In this document: positions 8,160 through 18,098 of the stretch, piece by piece
Position numbering within the stretch: position 1 is the first letter of the stretch
How the letters are laid out: every line of letters begins with the position of its first letter
Source of the DNA: Plantago elongata
Taxonomy: Eukaryota; Streptophyta; Magnoliopsida; Lamiales; Plantaginaceae
Direction: 5' to 3'
NCBI GenBank assembly: GCA_036897095.1
Contig: JAYMSP010003256.1
Coordinates: 1-20,465, forward strand
DNA length: 20,465 nucleotides
Notes under the pieces: generated by a model
What the model was told of the DNA's origin: nothing
The model's input: the letters and a program-made list of their open reading frames with translations, nothing else
The model's database searches: none
Position numbers and translations under genes: made by a program

Positions 8160-9964
8160 GTGGAACAATTGCAACATTACTTCACTCGCACTTTCTACTC
8201 ACAATCACCAAAAACGAGGTGGCTATGCATTCCCATACGATTATTCGTTTTATCTCTTAAAGACGACCTGCAGGTGCATATATATGTTTCTTCCAATTTA
8301 CTTTGACTATAACTCACTCTCTACTCTCACTTCCTTCAGGATTATTTTCAAAGGAATTTCAGGAAGAGGTGCAACATGCAAAATGGGAAGTCTATATCGC
8401 AGGTGCACCCATTTTCTTTGGCCTTGGCACATGGTATCTGCAGTTAGTGAAAGACCAGGTTAACTCTTTTCTGATGCTTTAATTTTTTTTTCGTTTTCTC
8501 AAAATTAACATATGTATAAGAGTTGTGAAACTTCAAAGTCTCAGTTCATTACAGACAGCAGATTTTAGCCCTACGTTTAACTTTTAACAGTAAAATTAAT
8601 CAGTTTACTTGTATTTAAAGATTTATCTTGTACGTACCTAAAGCATCAGATGTGTTACATAGCTGATAGCTGCACCACTCAAAGGCGGTGAAGGGAATGG
8701 TATAGATTAAAAAACCACAAAAAAATTGTTGTTTTATCTTGTGCAGGCAAAGACGGAGCACTATCGAATGACCAAAGTGGGAATGGAACCACTTAACTGG
8801 AATCAGATTTCATCTTCAAATGGAAACTTGGAATCTCTGGACTTCAGGAGAATACAATGCAAAGGAGTATATGATCACAAGAAATCAATCTACATCCCGA
8901 CAAAAGTAAGAAATCCATGGACGATGCTCGACTACTTTAGTATAATTCAATGGAGGCGGTATTATTCTCATGATCGTCATTTGCTAAAATCTTTTGATGG
9001 TGGTTACAATCTCATTACTCCACTTTACCCTATCCCCGGTGATCCTAAAAGGCAAGTCATCACGTAGTTTAAATGCAAGAATTCTGCATGCAGTTCCAAC
9101 TTCGCTCATGGAGAATGATGTTAAACTTGTCTTTTTCAGTGTACCTTTGCCTATACTAGTCAACAGAGGCTGGGTGCCTCCTAGCTGGAGAGACGAGGCA
9201 TTATCTGATGCTTCACAGCATGATGAACAAGTTCCTAAAAACTTCTCTATCAGTATGCAGGATAAGAACACTAGCATGTTTGGGTGGCTCATTGGGTCTA
9301 AAAAATCACCAGTTACTGAGGTTTGTTCACATTTATAATGTTCGTTGCAAAATATATGTAGTTTCATGATTGCCATATGAAATTATACCAATATCAGGCC
9401 ACATCTATTGTCGCTGTACAAGTCACAGGAGTTGCTCGTGGCAGCGGGAATGTTGTAGTAGAAGTTCTGGCAAATGACCCGAATTCAGCACAGTGGTTAA
9501 CTGTGAATGTTCCTCAACTTACTCAGGCTTGTGGCCTTCCTGTGGAAACAATCTACCTTGAAGAATTAAAAGTTGAAGAAATCGACTCAAGCCTTTCTTA
9601 CCCCATTCCGAAGGATCCTGTGACAGTAGTCAGAAGTCCAAGACCGATAGAATCCTATATGCTGGCCTCAATCAGGTGGTAAGTATCATTTTTATACAAC
9701 TTCACTAAGAATGAATGAATAACTACACTGAGAATACGAGTTTCTCAAAACTTATTTGAGGTTTCCTCGTAGTAATTCAAAACTAATTAAGAAAAATCAC
9801 AACACTGAGAATACGAGTTTCTCAAGTTAGACTATTGCTCTTTACATATATAATTGTCTTCAGTGATTAGTGACAATGATCAAACACAGCCTTAGCTTGT
9901 TTCCAGCTGACATAGGATAAATTACAGGTACTTTTTTCCATATGCTCTGTCGGCTTTGCTATAG
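8160..9964 (+). CDS. SURF1: SURF1-like cytochrome c oxidase assembly protein, multi-exon
   Basis: SURF1 proteins assist assembly of cytochrome c oxidase in the mitochondrial inner membrane. Proposed exons are 8160-8273, 8363-8458, 8747-9051, 9140-9320, 9398-9678 and 9928-9964. They join in phase to about 337 codons before the TAG at 9962-9964, close to the usual 300-350 residues. Family landmarks in order are YFTRTFYSQSPKTRW, the first membrane segment IFFGLGTWYLQL, MEPLNWNQ, FRRIQCKGVYDHKKSIYI, YNLITPLYPIPGDP, ILVNRGWVPPSWRDEAL, NDPNSAQWLTVNVP, ACGLPVETIYLEE and YPIPKDPVTVVRS. A short hydrophobic second segment (RWYFFPYALSALL) ends slightly early. Odd points are a GC-AG intron (9052-9139) and a 34-residue replacement after IYI. 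The first exon is unresolved: the ATG at 7941 gives MQQVVK and could splice to 8160 in phase, but the donor is uncertain. Family is firm; expression is unknown. Confidence 0.85.
9052..9139 (+). other. GC-AG intron of the SURF1-like gene
   Basis: The donor reads AAAAG|GCAAGT, the known consensus of the minor GC-AG class. The acceptor is CTTGTCTTTTTCAG|T. Removing these 88 bases joins GDPK to SVPLPILVNRGW in phase, as expected for the family, and avoids the in-frame TAG at 9065-9067 that follows if it is retained. Confidence 0.8.
9725..9825. repeat. 24-bp perfect direct repeat in the last SURF1-like intron
   Basis: The sequence beginning ACACTGAGAATACGAG occurs identically at 9725-9748 and 9802-9825, 77 bases apart, within the intron 9679-9927. 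Confidence 0.9.
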
Positions 9965-10413
9965 TCCATCTGATCAAGGTTCTGATAAGGCGAATCATGA
10001 GAAGGTGACATCTTGTGAAGCAAACTAAATGGAGCTAGCGAGTCTGCATTTTAGGTGGTTTGTTCTACTGTCCAGTTGCCCATATAAGCTGAAAACAGCT
10101 TACAAGGCTCCTAGAAGATTTGAAGGTCTATTCTAGCTTTTACCCTTCTATTTGAGACGCATCAAAAGTGAGCAATATGAAATTGCTTTCAAGTTGTACT
10201 AGTAGTATTTAAGTTGGTGAAAACATAACATTGCATCAGTAATTAGCTATTCATGGCAAATATACAGTAGTATATAATAACATTTATTTTGTAGTAGAAA
10301 ATATACAACATGGCAAACATTACATATATATTACACGGCAAGATCAAATTAAAAAACCAGGAGAGATTCTTAAAAAAATATTACTAACTCCCACCAATTT
10401 AGTTTACCGCCTC
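9965..10413. other. Intergenic or 3' untranslated region between convergent genes
   Basis: This lies between the stop of the SURF1-like gene and the stop of the minus-strand kinase pseudogene. Just after the TAG another frame stays open to TAA (SPSDQGSDKANHEK, about 9965-10026). That may be a lost C-terminal tail or chance. No clear AATAAA signal or other gene is seen. Confidence 0.5.
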
Positions 10414-11765
10414 TTATCTCCCACTACAAAGTATAGTATGATCCCTGAGGTTGTCATAATTCATACTAGTAGAGTAACCATCAACTTCAACAAATCCATC
10501 AAATCTGTTGCTAGAGAATGATGATTTGTTGTCTTGTCTCTTGCTAAAAAATAATTTGATCTCTTCAGAATCTTGTTCTTGTTCGGCCCTTGAACGTTTT
10601 CCTCCTGATCTTAGGCTCTCGAGTTCCGTTGCAACTTCTTTCATACTTGGTTTATCTTCTCCACTCACATTTAATTAAACTTGTGCCAGCTTAGCAACTC
10701 CACCTACTTGTTGTTCTTAGTATTCATTCAATTTCATAGTTTCATCAAGAACATCAAATAGTCGTCCTTGCTTCAGCTTTCGGAGGAAAAAACTGGATGG
10801 ACTCTTTTCCTCATCCTCATCTGGCCCACCATAGTTTATTACTCCCTCCACCCCGTTAGAAGTGAAACATTTTTCTGTTTTGAACGTCCCACCAAAGTGA
10901 AATAGTTTTTTATTTATGAAAATAATATCACGTGCAACTCATTTTCAAGCACACATTATTGGATCATGTACTTTTCTATCTCAAACTCATTCATAACCAC
11001 ATACTACATATTTTTTTAAAAACCGTACATTTGAGATACGTTTCATTTCAATTGGACGGAGCGAGTACCTCCTTTTCCGTTATTAGCTCCACGAGGACTA
11101 CTCCAAAACTATACACGTCACTTTTGTCATTCAGCTTGCTGACGGGTTTGCATGTACTCAGGATACAAGTATCCTAATGTTCCAAGCACCATGGTTGGTG
11201 GTTGAGTCTGGTCCACAGGAACCAATTTTGAAACTCCAAAATCGGATACCCTAGCTTTAAACTCATGGTCTAGAGGATATTCGCATACTTAATATATATG
11301 TGTATGATTGGTGAAGCAGCTATGCAAAGTGTAAATACGACAATACATTGGCAGTTTATGTTGCTATCTTTAAACACAAGTTCCAACCAAGAAAACACTT
11401 CTCATCCTGATTGTGTACATGTTCATAGAGGGTTCCATTGTCTACAACCTAATATAACAATAGAGGGACTTCTGTCTCCAGGCAACAACCAATGAGCTTG
11501 ACTACATTCCGATGGCTGATTTGAGAAAGTACCATGAACTCATTAACAAATTGCTCGATTTGGTCAGGATCTACCTTTGTATTCAGTGCCAAATCGTCCT
11601 TGTCCTATTATCATACTTTTGTGGAAGTTATTAGTTAATTGCATCATGTAGTGTCCTTGAGCTGAAAATCCTTGCCATTTGATTATCATCGGGATTCATT
11701 TCTCTTCTACCCGTAGCCCGGAGTTTGTCTTGCAGCATCATGCCAACATTTTGAAGAAGCAAAAT
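10414..11765 (-). pseudogene. WAK-like receptor kinase pseudogene (kinase part)
   Basis: Wall-associated kinase-like proteins are plasma-membrane receptor kinases. Minus-strand order is the juxtamembrane QNVGMMLQDKL (about 11753), glycine loop [11 protein letters not shown] (about 11570-11605), [42 protein letters not shown] with DFG at 11235-11243, GTLGYLYPEY, KSDVYSFGVVLVELIT, GEDKPSMKEVATELESLR and the tail NYDNLRDHTILCSGR. Damage includes TAA codons at 10717-10719 and 10675-10677, a stop after LLLY, four-base insertions near 11140 and 11635, a deletion removing the VAIK lysine region, HRD replaced by HIY near 11300, and a Stowaway MITE (10842-11065). The extracellular and membrane parts are missing. 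It sits tail-to-tail with the SURF1-like gene. Family is firm; it cannot encode a working kinase. Confidence 0.88.
10842..11065. mobile_element. Stowaway MITE, 224 bp, inside the kinase pseudogene
   Basis: The ends are CTCCCTCCACCCCGTT and (right end, complement) CTCGCTCCGTCC, the Stowaway (Tc1/mariner) signature. TA target duplications lie at 10840-10841 and 11066-11067. The kinase wording resumes on both sides (VELITEKE before, INYGGPDEDEE after on the minus strand), so it inserted into the kinase exon. Confidence 0.88.
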
Positions 11766-11782
11766 GTCCTCATAAAGAAACA

Positions 11783-11803
11783 GAGAAGAGAAGAGAAGAG
11801 AAG
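11783..11803. repeat. Short GAGAA microsatellite
   Basis: Four GAGAA units plus a partial unit lie just outside the 5' edge of the kinase pseudogene. The following stretch to 11993 has no recognisable gene. Confidence 0.8.
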
Positions 11804-12800
11804 GGTATAAATAGTTGTAGAAAATTGTAACAGTTATTTCCGCCATTTTTAGCCAAATAGAAAATTGTCACCTTAATTCCCAATTAAAAAACATACTGAA
11901 GTCGGGAGGCTTTGAGTCTCTGGAAGGTCAAAGGTTGTGTTCATAAACAATTGCAGTAAATAGATTCACATTTTTTTTTAAACGATAAAATTATATTAAG
12001 GGAAAATTACATAGGACCCCTACAGGATGCCTATGTTGCATATGGATCCTCCGAGATCAACAATTACATCCAGATCCATAAATCCGTAAAAACGTTGACC
12101 AGCTTAGTTCACTATTCACTTTAGGGGCAAACCAAACACATCCTTAGCAATTCTTTTCACTTTTACTTGGATTGGGAAAATTACAGTACCACAATTACCT
12201 TTCTTCTACCACCCGTCAAAACTCTACGTCTTCTACGTTTCTTCCGTCTGGCCGTCTTTTGCTTTTTTCCGGCTACAGACCGTAGCGATTTCGTCTCAGA
12301 ATTCCAGTCCATTCTTCGCGATTTCGTCTTCTTCTTCCGTCTCGAGGACTGTGTTGCGCGATTCCGTCTTCTGCGTCTTCTTCCGTCTGGCCGACTGGCT
12401 TGTTTTCGTTACTAATTTTCTAAGCAATTGTCAATTATCTTGTTTTGGATTTCAGACGCCATGGATTTCTGAGTTCTGATGGCACAAAGCAATTTCATAA
12501 TCAAAGCATGACATTACAAGTAGTCTAATCTTTGCGAGAAGAGTGAAGTACATGGGATTGATGATTGTAAATTCGATTCCTTAGAATTTTAAAAAGTAAT
12601 TGAATAGGGATAAAAAGTAATTGAATTGGGAATTAGGGTTCATAGATTTTGAAGTAAGGAATAAACGTTGTTGTTAATCTGTTCTGAATTTGTAGTAAAT
12701 TAATATTTAAATGTATTTCATATTGTTTGATTTAATAGATGATATATATAAGTATAAAATCTATTTAAAATACATTACAATTCATTTTGTATATTGAAAT

Positions 12801-15510
12801 TGTAATGCCCCAGATCTGGTCCGGACGTCAAGGATTGTTCCGATCATCAAAATATATATAAATACCAAAATATCATTTATTACAACTACAGATGTACTTT
12901 ATAACTTAACACACAAAACACACGCTTATACTTATAGGATTAGCAGCGGAATGTCCAGTCTTAGTATCGGCCGATATGCCTAGCTACCCAGTCCTCCCTT
13001 CGTGATCCAAATCTGGGAAAGAGGGATTATTGAAACAGAAAGAGTGTCAGTCACAGGGACTCAGTGAGGATAATCAAGCATGCATGAATATATGCGTATG
13101 AATGCAACAGTACAACAACCAACACAATACGATGATCAGGCAGTTTTAAACAATGGGGACACCGGTATCAGTCAGTCAGTATCATGACACATGAAAGGTG
13201 CCAGATTTACAGTACTAAATAGTAACTGTCTTTGGCTAGACCGAACGGATCAGGTTGCGGTCTCATCACTAGCAGCGTGACTGCACGTGGAGTTGCTTTT
13301 ATGACGGTAACGACCCGTCACAACTCATAAAATCCAGACCGTTTGAATGGTTGTACAGTCAGTAGTGCCCGAAAAGATAGCGCTGCAGACGCTTTACAGT
13401 AACAGTATGTCGACAATGTCGACTAGTAAGGTTTCCCAAATTTTCAGAAAATAGTGGTTGCTTTTTTAGTAAAACAGTTTTCGTGCAATGCATGAGGATC
13501 ACTGACAGATGTAATATGCAGATGCAGTGCGGTAACAGTAAACAGGAGCGGTAACAGTATCAGTGATATGAACAGTAAACAGGATCAGAGTTGGTATCTG
13601 TAACCACTAACAGGGTTTCAGTGTACAGTACAAACTAGTAACTAGGTTCGAGTCAATACAGGTACGGTTCCCTAATACAGGTTATCTATGGTTATACAAT
13701 TAGGAACCGCAGTCAGTAATCGAATCGGTGTCAGTTGGTCGTCGTCGAGTAGTCGCAGTCAGGGCTAGACAGTCAGACAGGTACATGAATGAAAATGCGA
13801 GGAGTGAACGGTAACAACGGAATAGGTGCAGGAATTGAAAGGCAATGAAAGGTGGCACTTTATCTTTCCCAGGGCCTGATGCCGAAAGCTCGTAATCACT
13901 CACCTTCATATTCTTGCAAATTAGCTGGTTCAACGTCAAGAGCTTCCGGAGTTCCTGATAAACAGATAACAATACTACTCAATAACTTAAAGATTCCTGA
14001 TACTTTAATATTTTCTAACAATGTCTTAGGGACCCTTTTACCCTATGACGTACGGACCTAATATCCCAGTGTCTTATTATTCTGACGCTTAAGTTATGCT
14101 TCGACGTCTGACTAACAGGTACTTATTTCTGTTGAAACTGGTAAGATTCTATTCAACTTTCACAAGTTATCCAATATTTTATTCCTAATAAATGCACAAA
14201 CGACAAGTCTGTCTCAGTATAATCTATATCTGGTAGTTCCCAATAGATAATCCCACTACAGACAATAAATCTGTCCAACAATATCCCATCCTCCAACAGT
14301 ATACCATTATTTAAATAATATTATATTCCTAACTCCTAGTCGACGACAAGTCGACACTTCAGCAATTAATATTACTAATAATTCAACAGTATAATTTAAA
14401 TCCCTCAAATTTTGATAATAACCGATAATATACGCTAATAACGGTAGACGGGAAATAGACGTGATACTAACTGAGTAAAGTGCGAGCGCGAAGGCGGGGA
14501 ATGACGAGCAACGTGTCAACAGTCGGGTGGTGTTGACGGGCGGCACGAGGCTACGAAAATTAATACTCAGTTCCCCGTTCGTTATTCGAATAATATCGAA
14601 ATATACGCGGGAGACTTACTGGAATAATTTGGTCAAGTAAACGACGCTAATTCCGGAAAAAGGCAGTGGTATGGCAGAGATGGGCGGTAAATAATTATCA
14701 CTATCCGGATAATTTGGTCGAGTTAACGACACTTAACCGGAGTTTTGGGTTGGGGAATGGTGGTGCTCGAAGGAGCAGTGAAGACTGGAATTGAGAAGAG
14801 AGGAAGAGAAGTGGTGTGAAGAAGAAAGGAGCAGGGGTTGGCCTATATATAGGCGTGAGAGACGGCGAGTGGTGATCGGTTGGAGGTGTCCTGTCGCGTC
14901 GTGTGTCCGATGACACACCCCTCGCCGTTTTATCTCCTCTCGCCACGTGTCTCTTGTCTCTGCTTCGTTCGCCACGCACCTAGGGTAATATGGTCTTCTT
15001 CCGCGGCGGCGCCGACCATGGCCGGTGGGTCGAGCTTGGTCCGCGAGTCGGCACTGTAGAAGAGCGAGGTCGGGCGAATTGGTCAAGGTACGGTAATGGC
15101 GGATTGAACAGATGGTTTAATTGATTTGGGGAAGAAGAAGATGCCGAAAAGACCAATCTACCCTTACTTGAAAAGAAGGAGAAAAGGAAGGCAGGGGTAC
15201 AGTGGTACTTTAACCGTTATATACAACTGGATCGTTCTGGCTACTAAATGGCTCGTAAATATATTTCGAAAAAATGTAAAATCGATTCCTGGGCACCTTT
15301 CAAGTCGAACTTAAGCCGTATCAAAAATAAAAAAAATATTTTTATTCTATTGATTTATTATTATTTTATTGCTCGTTAATAATTTCCTGACGTTTTCGCG
15401 CGATGACTAATATTTTGAATTAACTTGAATATTCATAATTCCTATTTAAATGCTAGAATTAAATTTTTAAAGAAATGTTTAATGCGTACCGAATTTTCAC
15501 GGCCTTTACA
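12801..15510 (-). repeat. Solo LTR of a Ty3/gypsy element (probably Tekay-type), 2.71 kb
   Basis: It starts TGTAATGCCCC at 12801 and ends GGCCTTTACA at 15510, giving TG...CA ends. The 5-base duplication GAAAT flanks it exactly (12796-12800 and 15511-15515). No primer-binding site, polypurine tract or coding region adjoins it, so it is a solo LTR left by LTR-LTR recombination. A symmetric CCTATATATAGG at 14842-14853 followed on the minus strand by a CT-rich leader suggests minus-strand transcription. The length and the GCATTACA end suit the Tekay/Del chromoviruses; that assignment is by memory of the family only. Open frames inside it (for example 14701-15086) are not genes. Confidence 0.85.
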
Positions 15511-15610
15511 GAAATTTACATAAATTATTATTGTATATTTTTTTACATTTACAGAATGATCATGAAAATAACGGTAACTAAATTAATTACGGGTAAGTAC
15601 CGGATAAACC

Positions 15611-15753
15611 AAATCAATTACATCCAGGTCCTCACGTGGACTTAAGGTTGTTTGGCCAAATGCAAAATCTGAAATTCAAACAGGGGTAGAAATGACTTTT
15701 CCGGGCTTCAGTTCGCTGAAAGTCAAATTCATGGACCTGGATGTAATTGATTT
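15611..15753. repeat. 21-bp perfect inverted repeat, 143-bp unit
   Basis: Bases 15611-15631 are the exact reverse complement of 15733-15753, with a 101-base spacer. The arm includes ATTACATCCAGGTCC, which also occurs near the left ends of elements A and B. It may be a small nested element or part of the right arm of element A. Confidence 0.85.
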
Positions 15754-15849
15754 TTTTCAACTAGGACTTATATGTAATTGTTGATCTGGTGGTAGCCATC
15801 TATAACTTTTAAATCTAACAGGGGGTGTAGATGTAATTTGCCCTATTAA

Positions 15850-15878
15850 GGGAAAATTACATAGGAACCCCCTGCAGG
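15850..15878. mobile_element. Third copy of the Mutator-like terminus
   Basis: GGGAAAATTACATAGGAACC, then CCTGCAGGA, repeats the left end of element A, again preceded by TATTAA. Only about 29 bases match, and the sequence then turns into a 58-bp tandem repeat. It is a truncated copy or the end of an otherwise unrecognised element. Confidence 0.7.
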
Positions 15879-16022
15879 AATGTTTGGGATTCAAAGTCCC
15901 GAATTAATACTATCAAGGGAGTACAAAAGCATAAGGAATGTTTGGGATTCAAAGTACCGAATTAATACTATCAAGGGAGTACAAAAGCATAAGGAATGTT
16001 TGGAATTCAAAGTACCGAATTA
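15876..16022. repeat. 58-bp tandem repeat, about 2.5 copies
   Basis: Units starting AGGAATGTTTGGGATTC begin at 15876, 15934 and 15992. The first two are nearly identical, and the third breaks off after ACCGAATTA. A 87-residue open frame overlapping the array (15938-16201) shows no domain and is probably not a gene. Confidence 0.9.
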
Positions 16023-16221
16023 CATCAAAATCCTTTACCACTAATCCAAATCAAATACAAGTAGTCAATTCTAAACCAAGCATTACACAAATGGTAGATC
16101 ATGGGCCTCAAAAATTTCTCAGTCCTAAGGGAACCATGGCTTCTCAACCCGGAACCACTCACAACCACATCCTCACTTCAAACTTTCCAAACCACTTGTG
16201 ATACACTACGTAGTAATCTTA

Positions 16222-16442
16222 GTCACCCCTCGAGTCTAGTATGTCTTAACACAAGTCGAGCCAAGAGCTCGGGGTATTAGCCGCAATTGACCCCAACCAA
16301 GACCAAAGTGGAGGGAATACCCACACTATGCACAAGGTATAACGAAAGGTGATGTTCCACGATGGCAAACAACTAGTATCACAAACAGAAAGGACAAAAG
16401 GCATAGTTTTAATCATGGTCACCCCTCGAGTCTAGTATGTCT
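16222..16442. repeat. 25-bp direct repeat pair
   Basis: The sequence GTCACCCCTCGAGTCTAG plus seven more identical bases occurs at 16222-16246 and 16418-16442, 196 bases apart. No element ends or coding sequence explain it. Confidence 0.88.
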
Positions 16443-17010
16443 CAACAAAAAGATTAACATTAAAATCATTTTTGCTTGGGATTTTTCAATTTAAATGTTT
16501 CTCATGTACTTACTTATACTACTCTTTCCTTCCATTTATTTTCAATATGGGACAATTTAAAATGAAAGTCCCAGCTAGCACACTTTAAGACAATTAATCA
16601 TTCACACCTAGAATTGGTTACCTCCTGTATCTTATGCCGTTACGAAGCTTGTGCATTCCACTTCGCAACGGGTTAAAGAACACGCAAAATCAAGTAGTGA
16701 AACTTAGATAAATATTTACTCAAAGTTATCCACTTAACACTTTATAACACATAGCAATTTTTGCTCTCAATTAGTTGCTTTATGCAAACCAATTCCCCAT
16801 TAAATACTTTGCAATATTATACTCTCTAGGTTTATAGGTCTGACCTCCAACTTAATTGATTTCCTAAATTAGTTAAAGCTTTGTCCAATTTATCTTACGG
16901 AAACGGTCAAACCCCTTTTTTATCTATTACAGGCGAAAGGAAGATACAAAATTCAGAGATCAGACTTATACCCAATACTGATCAAGATCAATCTCACATT
17001 AGAAAACTTG
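16443..17010. other. Intergenic DNA, no gene seen
   Basis: No long open frame, RNA gene or clear repeat is visible in this stretch. Confidence 0.45.
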
Positions 17011-17014
17011 ATTT

Positions 17015-17400
17015 TTTTTTACAGCCATTTGCTGTCACAAAATGGGTTTTCCTGTCATAATAACACAAATAATGACAGCCCACTGATGAAAATAGCTGTT
17101 AAAATCCAGCATGTGGACAATTGAAGTATTTTTTACGGCCTGTCAAAAATAGCTTGGGTTTTGACAGCCAATATTAACAAGCTGACTCAAATAGATTTGA
17201 CACCTACGTGCCAATTCATCTCATATTATATCAATATCTTAATTTTTACAGCCATGTTTACACCTAGCCGTCAATTATTATAGAATACATTATAAATAAT
17301 TGTGAAATACAATGGAAATAGATTAACAACTTGATGTCACAATACATACGTATTTGCCTGTGCTACCATAACTATCGTTTACAAAAAGTTGTCAAAAAAC
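17015..17400. mobile_element. Possible CACTA-type subterminal motif cluster
   Basis: Short motifs in both orientations recur about ten times: ACAGCC (17022), GCTGTCA (17031), GACAGCC (17075, 17163), ACGGCCTGTCAAAAAT (17135), ACAGCC (17249), GCCGTCAA (17267) and GTTGTCAAAAAA (17389). Clusters of ACGGCTGTCAAAA-type words mark the subterminal regions of plant CACTA transposons. I do not find the CACTACAAGAAA terminus or a transposase, so this would be an internal or decayed fragment. Confidence 0.45.
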
Positions 17401-18098
17401 TTTGATTAGGTTCATTAGATCAATTATAGCAATTGACCAAACTACATATGAGATCAATATGTAAATAATCTGTAGATGATGAATTTTGAAAATTGAAAAG
17501 AAACATCTAAGATAATTTTTACACAAGGAACTTGATATATAGTATGTATTTCATAATAAGTTACAATTGTTACAAAGTAATGTTTACATATATGTTTGGT
17601 TTTGTTAAAATTAATAAAATGAGATAAGCTAAAATATAAGTACATTTCATAAGTAGCCTCCATATTAGCCTCCCTAAACTGAGTAAACTTCCCCCACATC
17701 TTGTTCTTGTCTATTAGTTTCATGTGTCAATAATGGAATACTAGTGATTGAATTGTTAGCAAATCTGCAAAACAACAAACAAAGCTACTCTTCAAATTAC
17801 AGAAGGTTGTATCATATTATGGACTCATGGATAATGCTTCACAATAAAAGAGGAAGGACCAATAATTTGGGGCAAAACACTTGTACCATTATACATTTAT
17901 ACTAAATAGATAATATGCAGAGTACATTAATTGGAACTTTAAAACAGGTAAAACATGAAGGTAATATAGCATTGCATGCTTTGGTGGATTATGACCTAAT
18001 CAGCGGTTGTAGAAAGGCCATTGTAACTACAAGTAGATCTCTCTGCAACTCACTAAGTCATTGATATGCTTAATTAGTCCGAGTAATGAGTAATCCAA
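17401..18098. other. AT-rich intergenic DNA, no gene seen
   Basis: The only longer open frame (17454-17723, minus, 89 residues) is rich in Tyr, Phe and Ile with no recognisable domain. No terminal repeats were found. Confidence 0.45.

Larger units (their letters stand above)
12000..15843. mobile_element. Mutator-like non-autonomous element (A), split by a solo LTR
   Basis: The left end GGGAAAATTACATAGG and the right end, read in complement, GGGCAAATTACATCTAC are related. Both arms continue with AGATCAACAATTACAT and an ATTACATCCAGGTCCAT-like block, so the inverted similarity spans roughly 100 bases. TATTAA is found on both sides (11994-11999 and 15844-15849). Without the solo LTR and its duplicated GAAAT the element is about 1129 bp. 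The 12200-12415 part is pyrimidine-rich with repeated CGATT(C/T)CGTCTTCTTCTTCCG-type units and shares about 400 bp with 18731-19270. No transposase is present. GGG ends with long arms suggest a Mutator-like element, although a 6-base duplication is shorter than the usual 8-11. Confidence 0.7.

Noticed and set aside
14701-15086. Two overlapping minus-strand open frames of 92 and 117 residues
   Set aside because: Both lie inside the solo LTR, in its GC-richer promoter and leader part, with low-complexity composition.
15876-16442. CRISPR-like array
   Set aside because: The 58-bp units are directly adjacent without unique spacers, and the 25-bp pair occurs only twice; the context is a plant nuclear genome.
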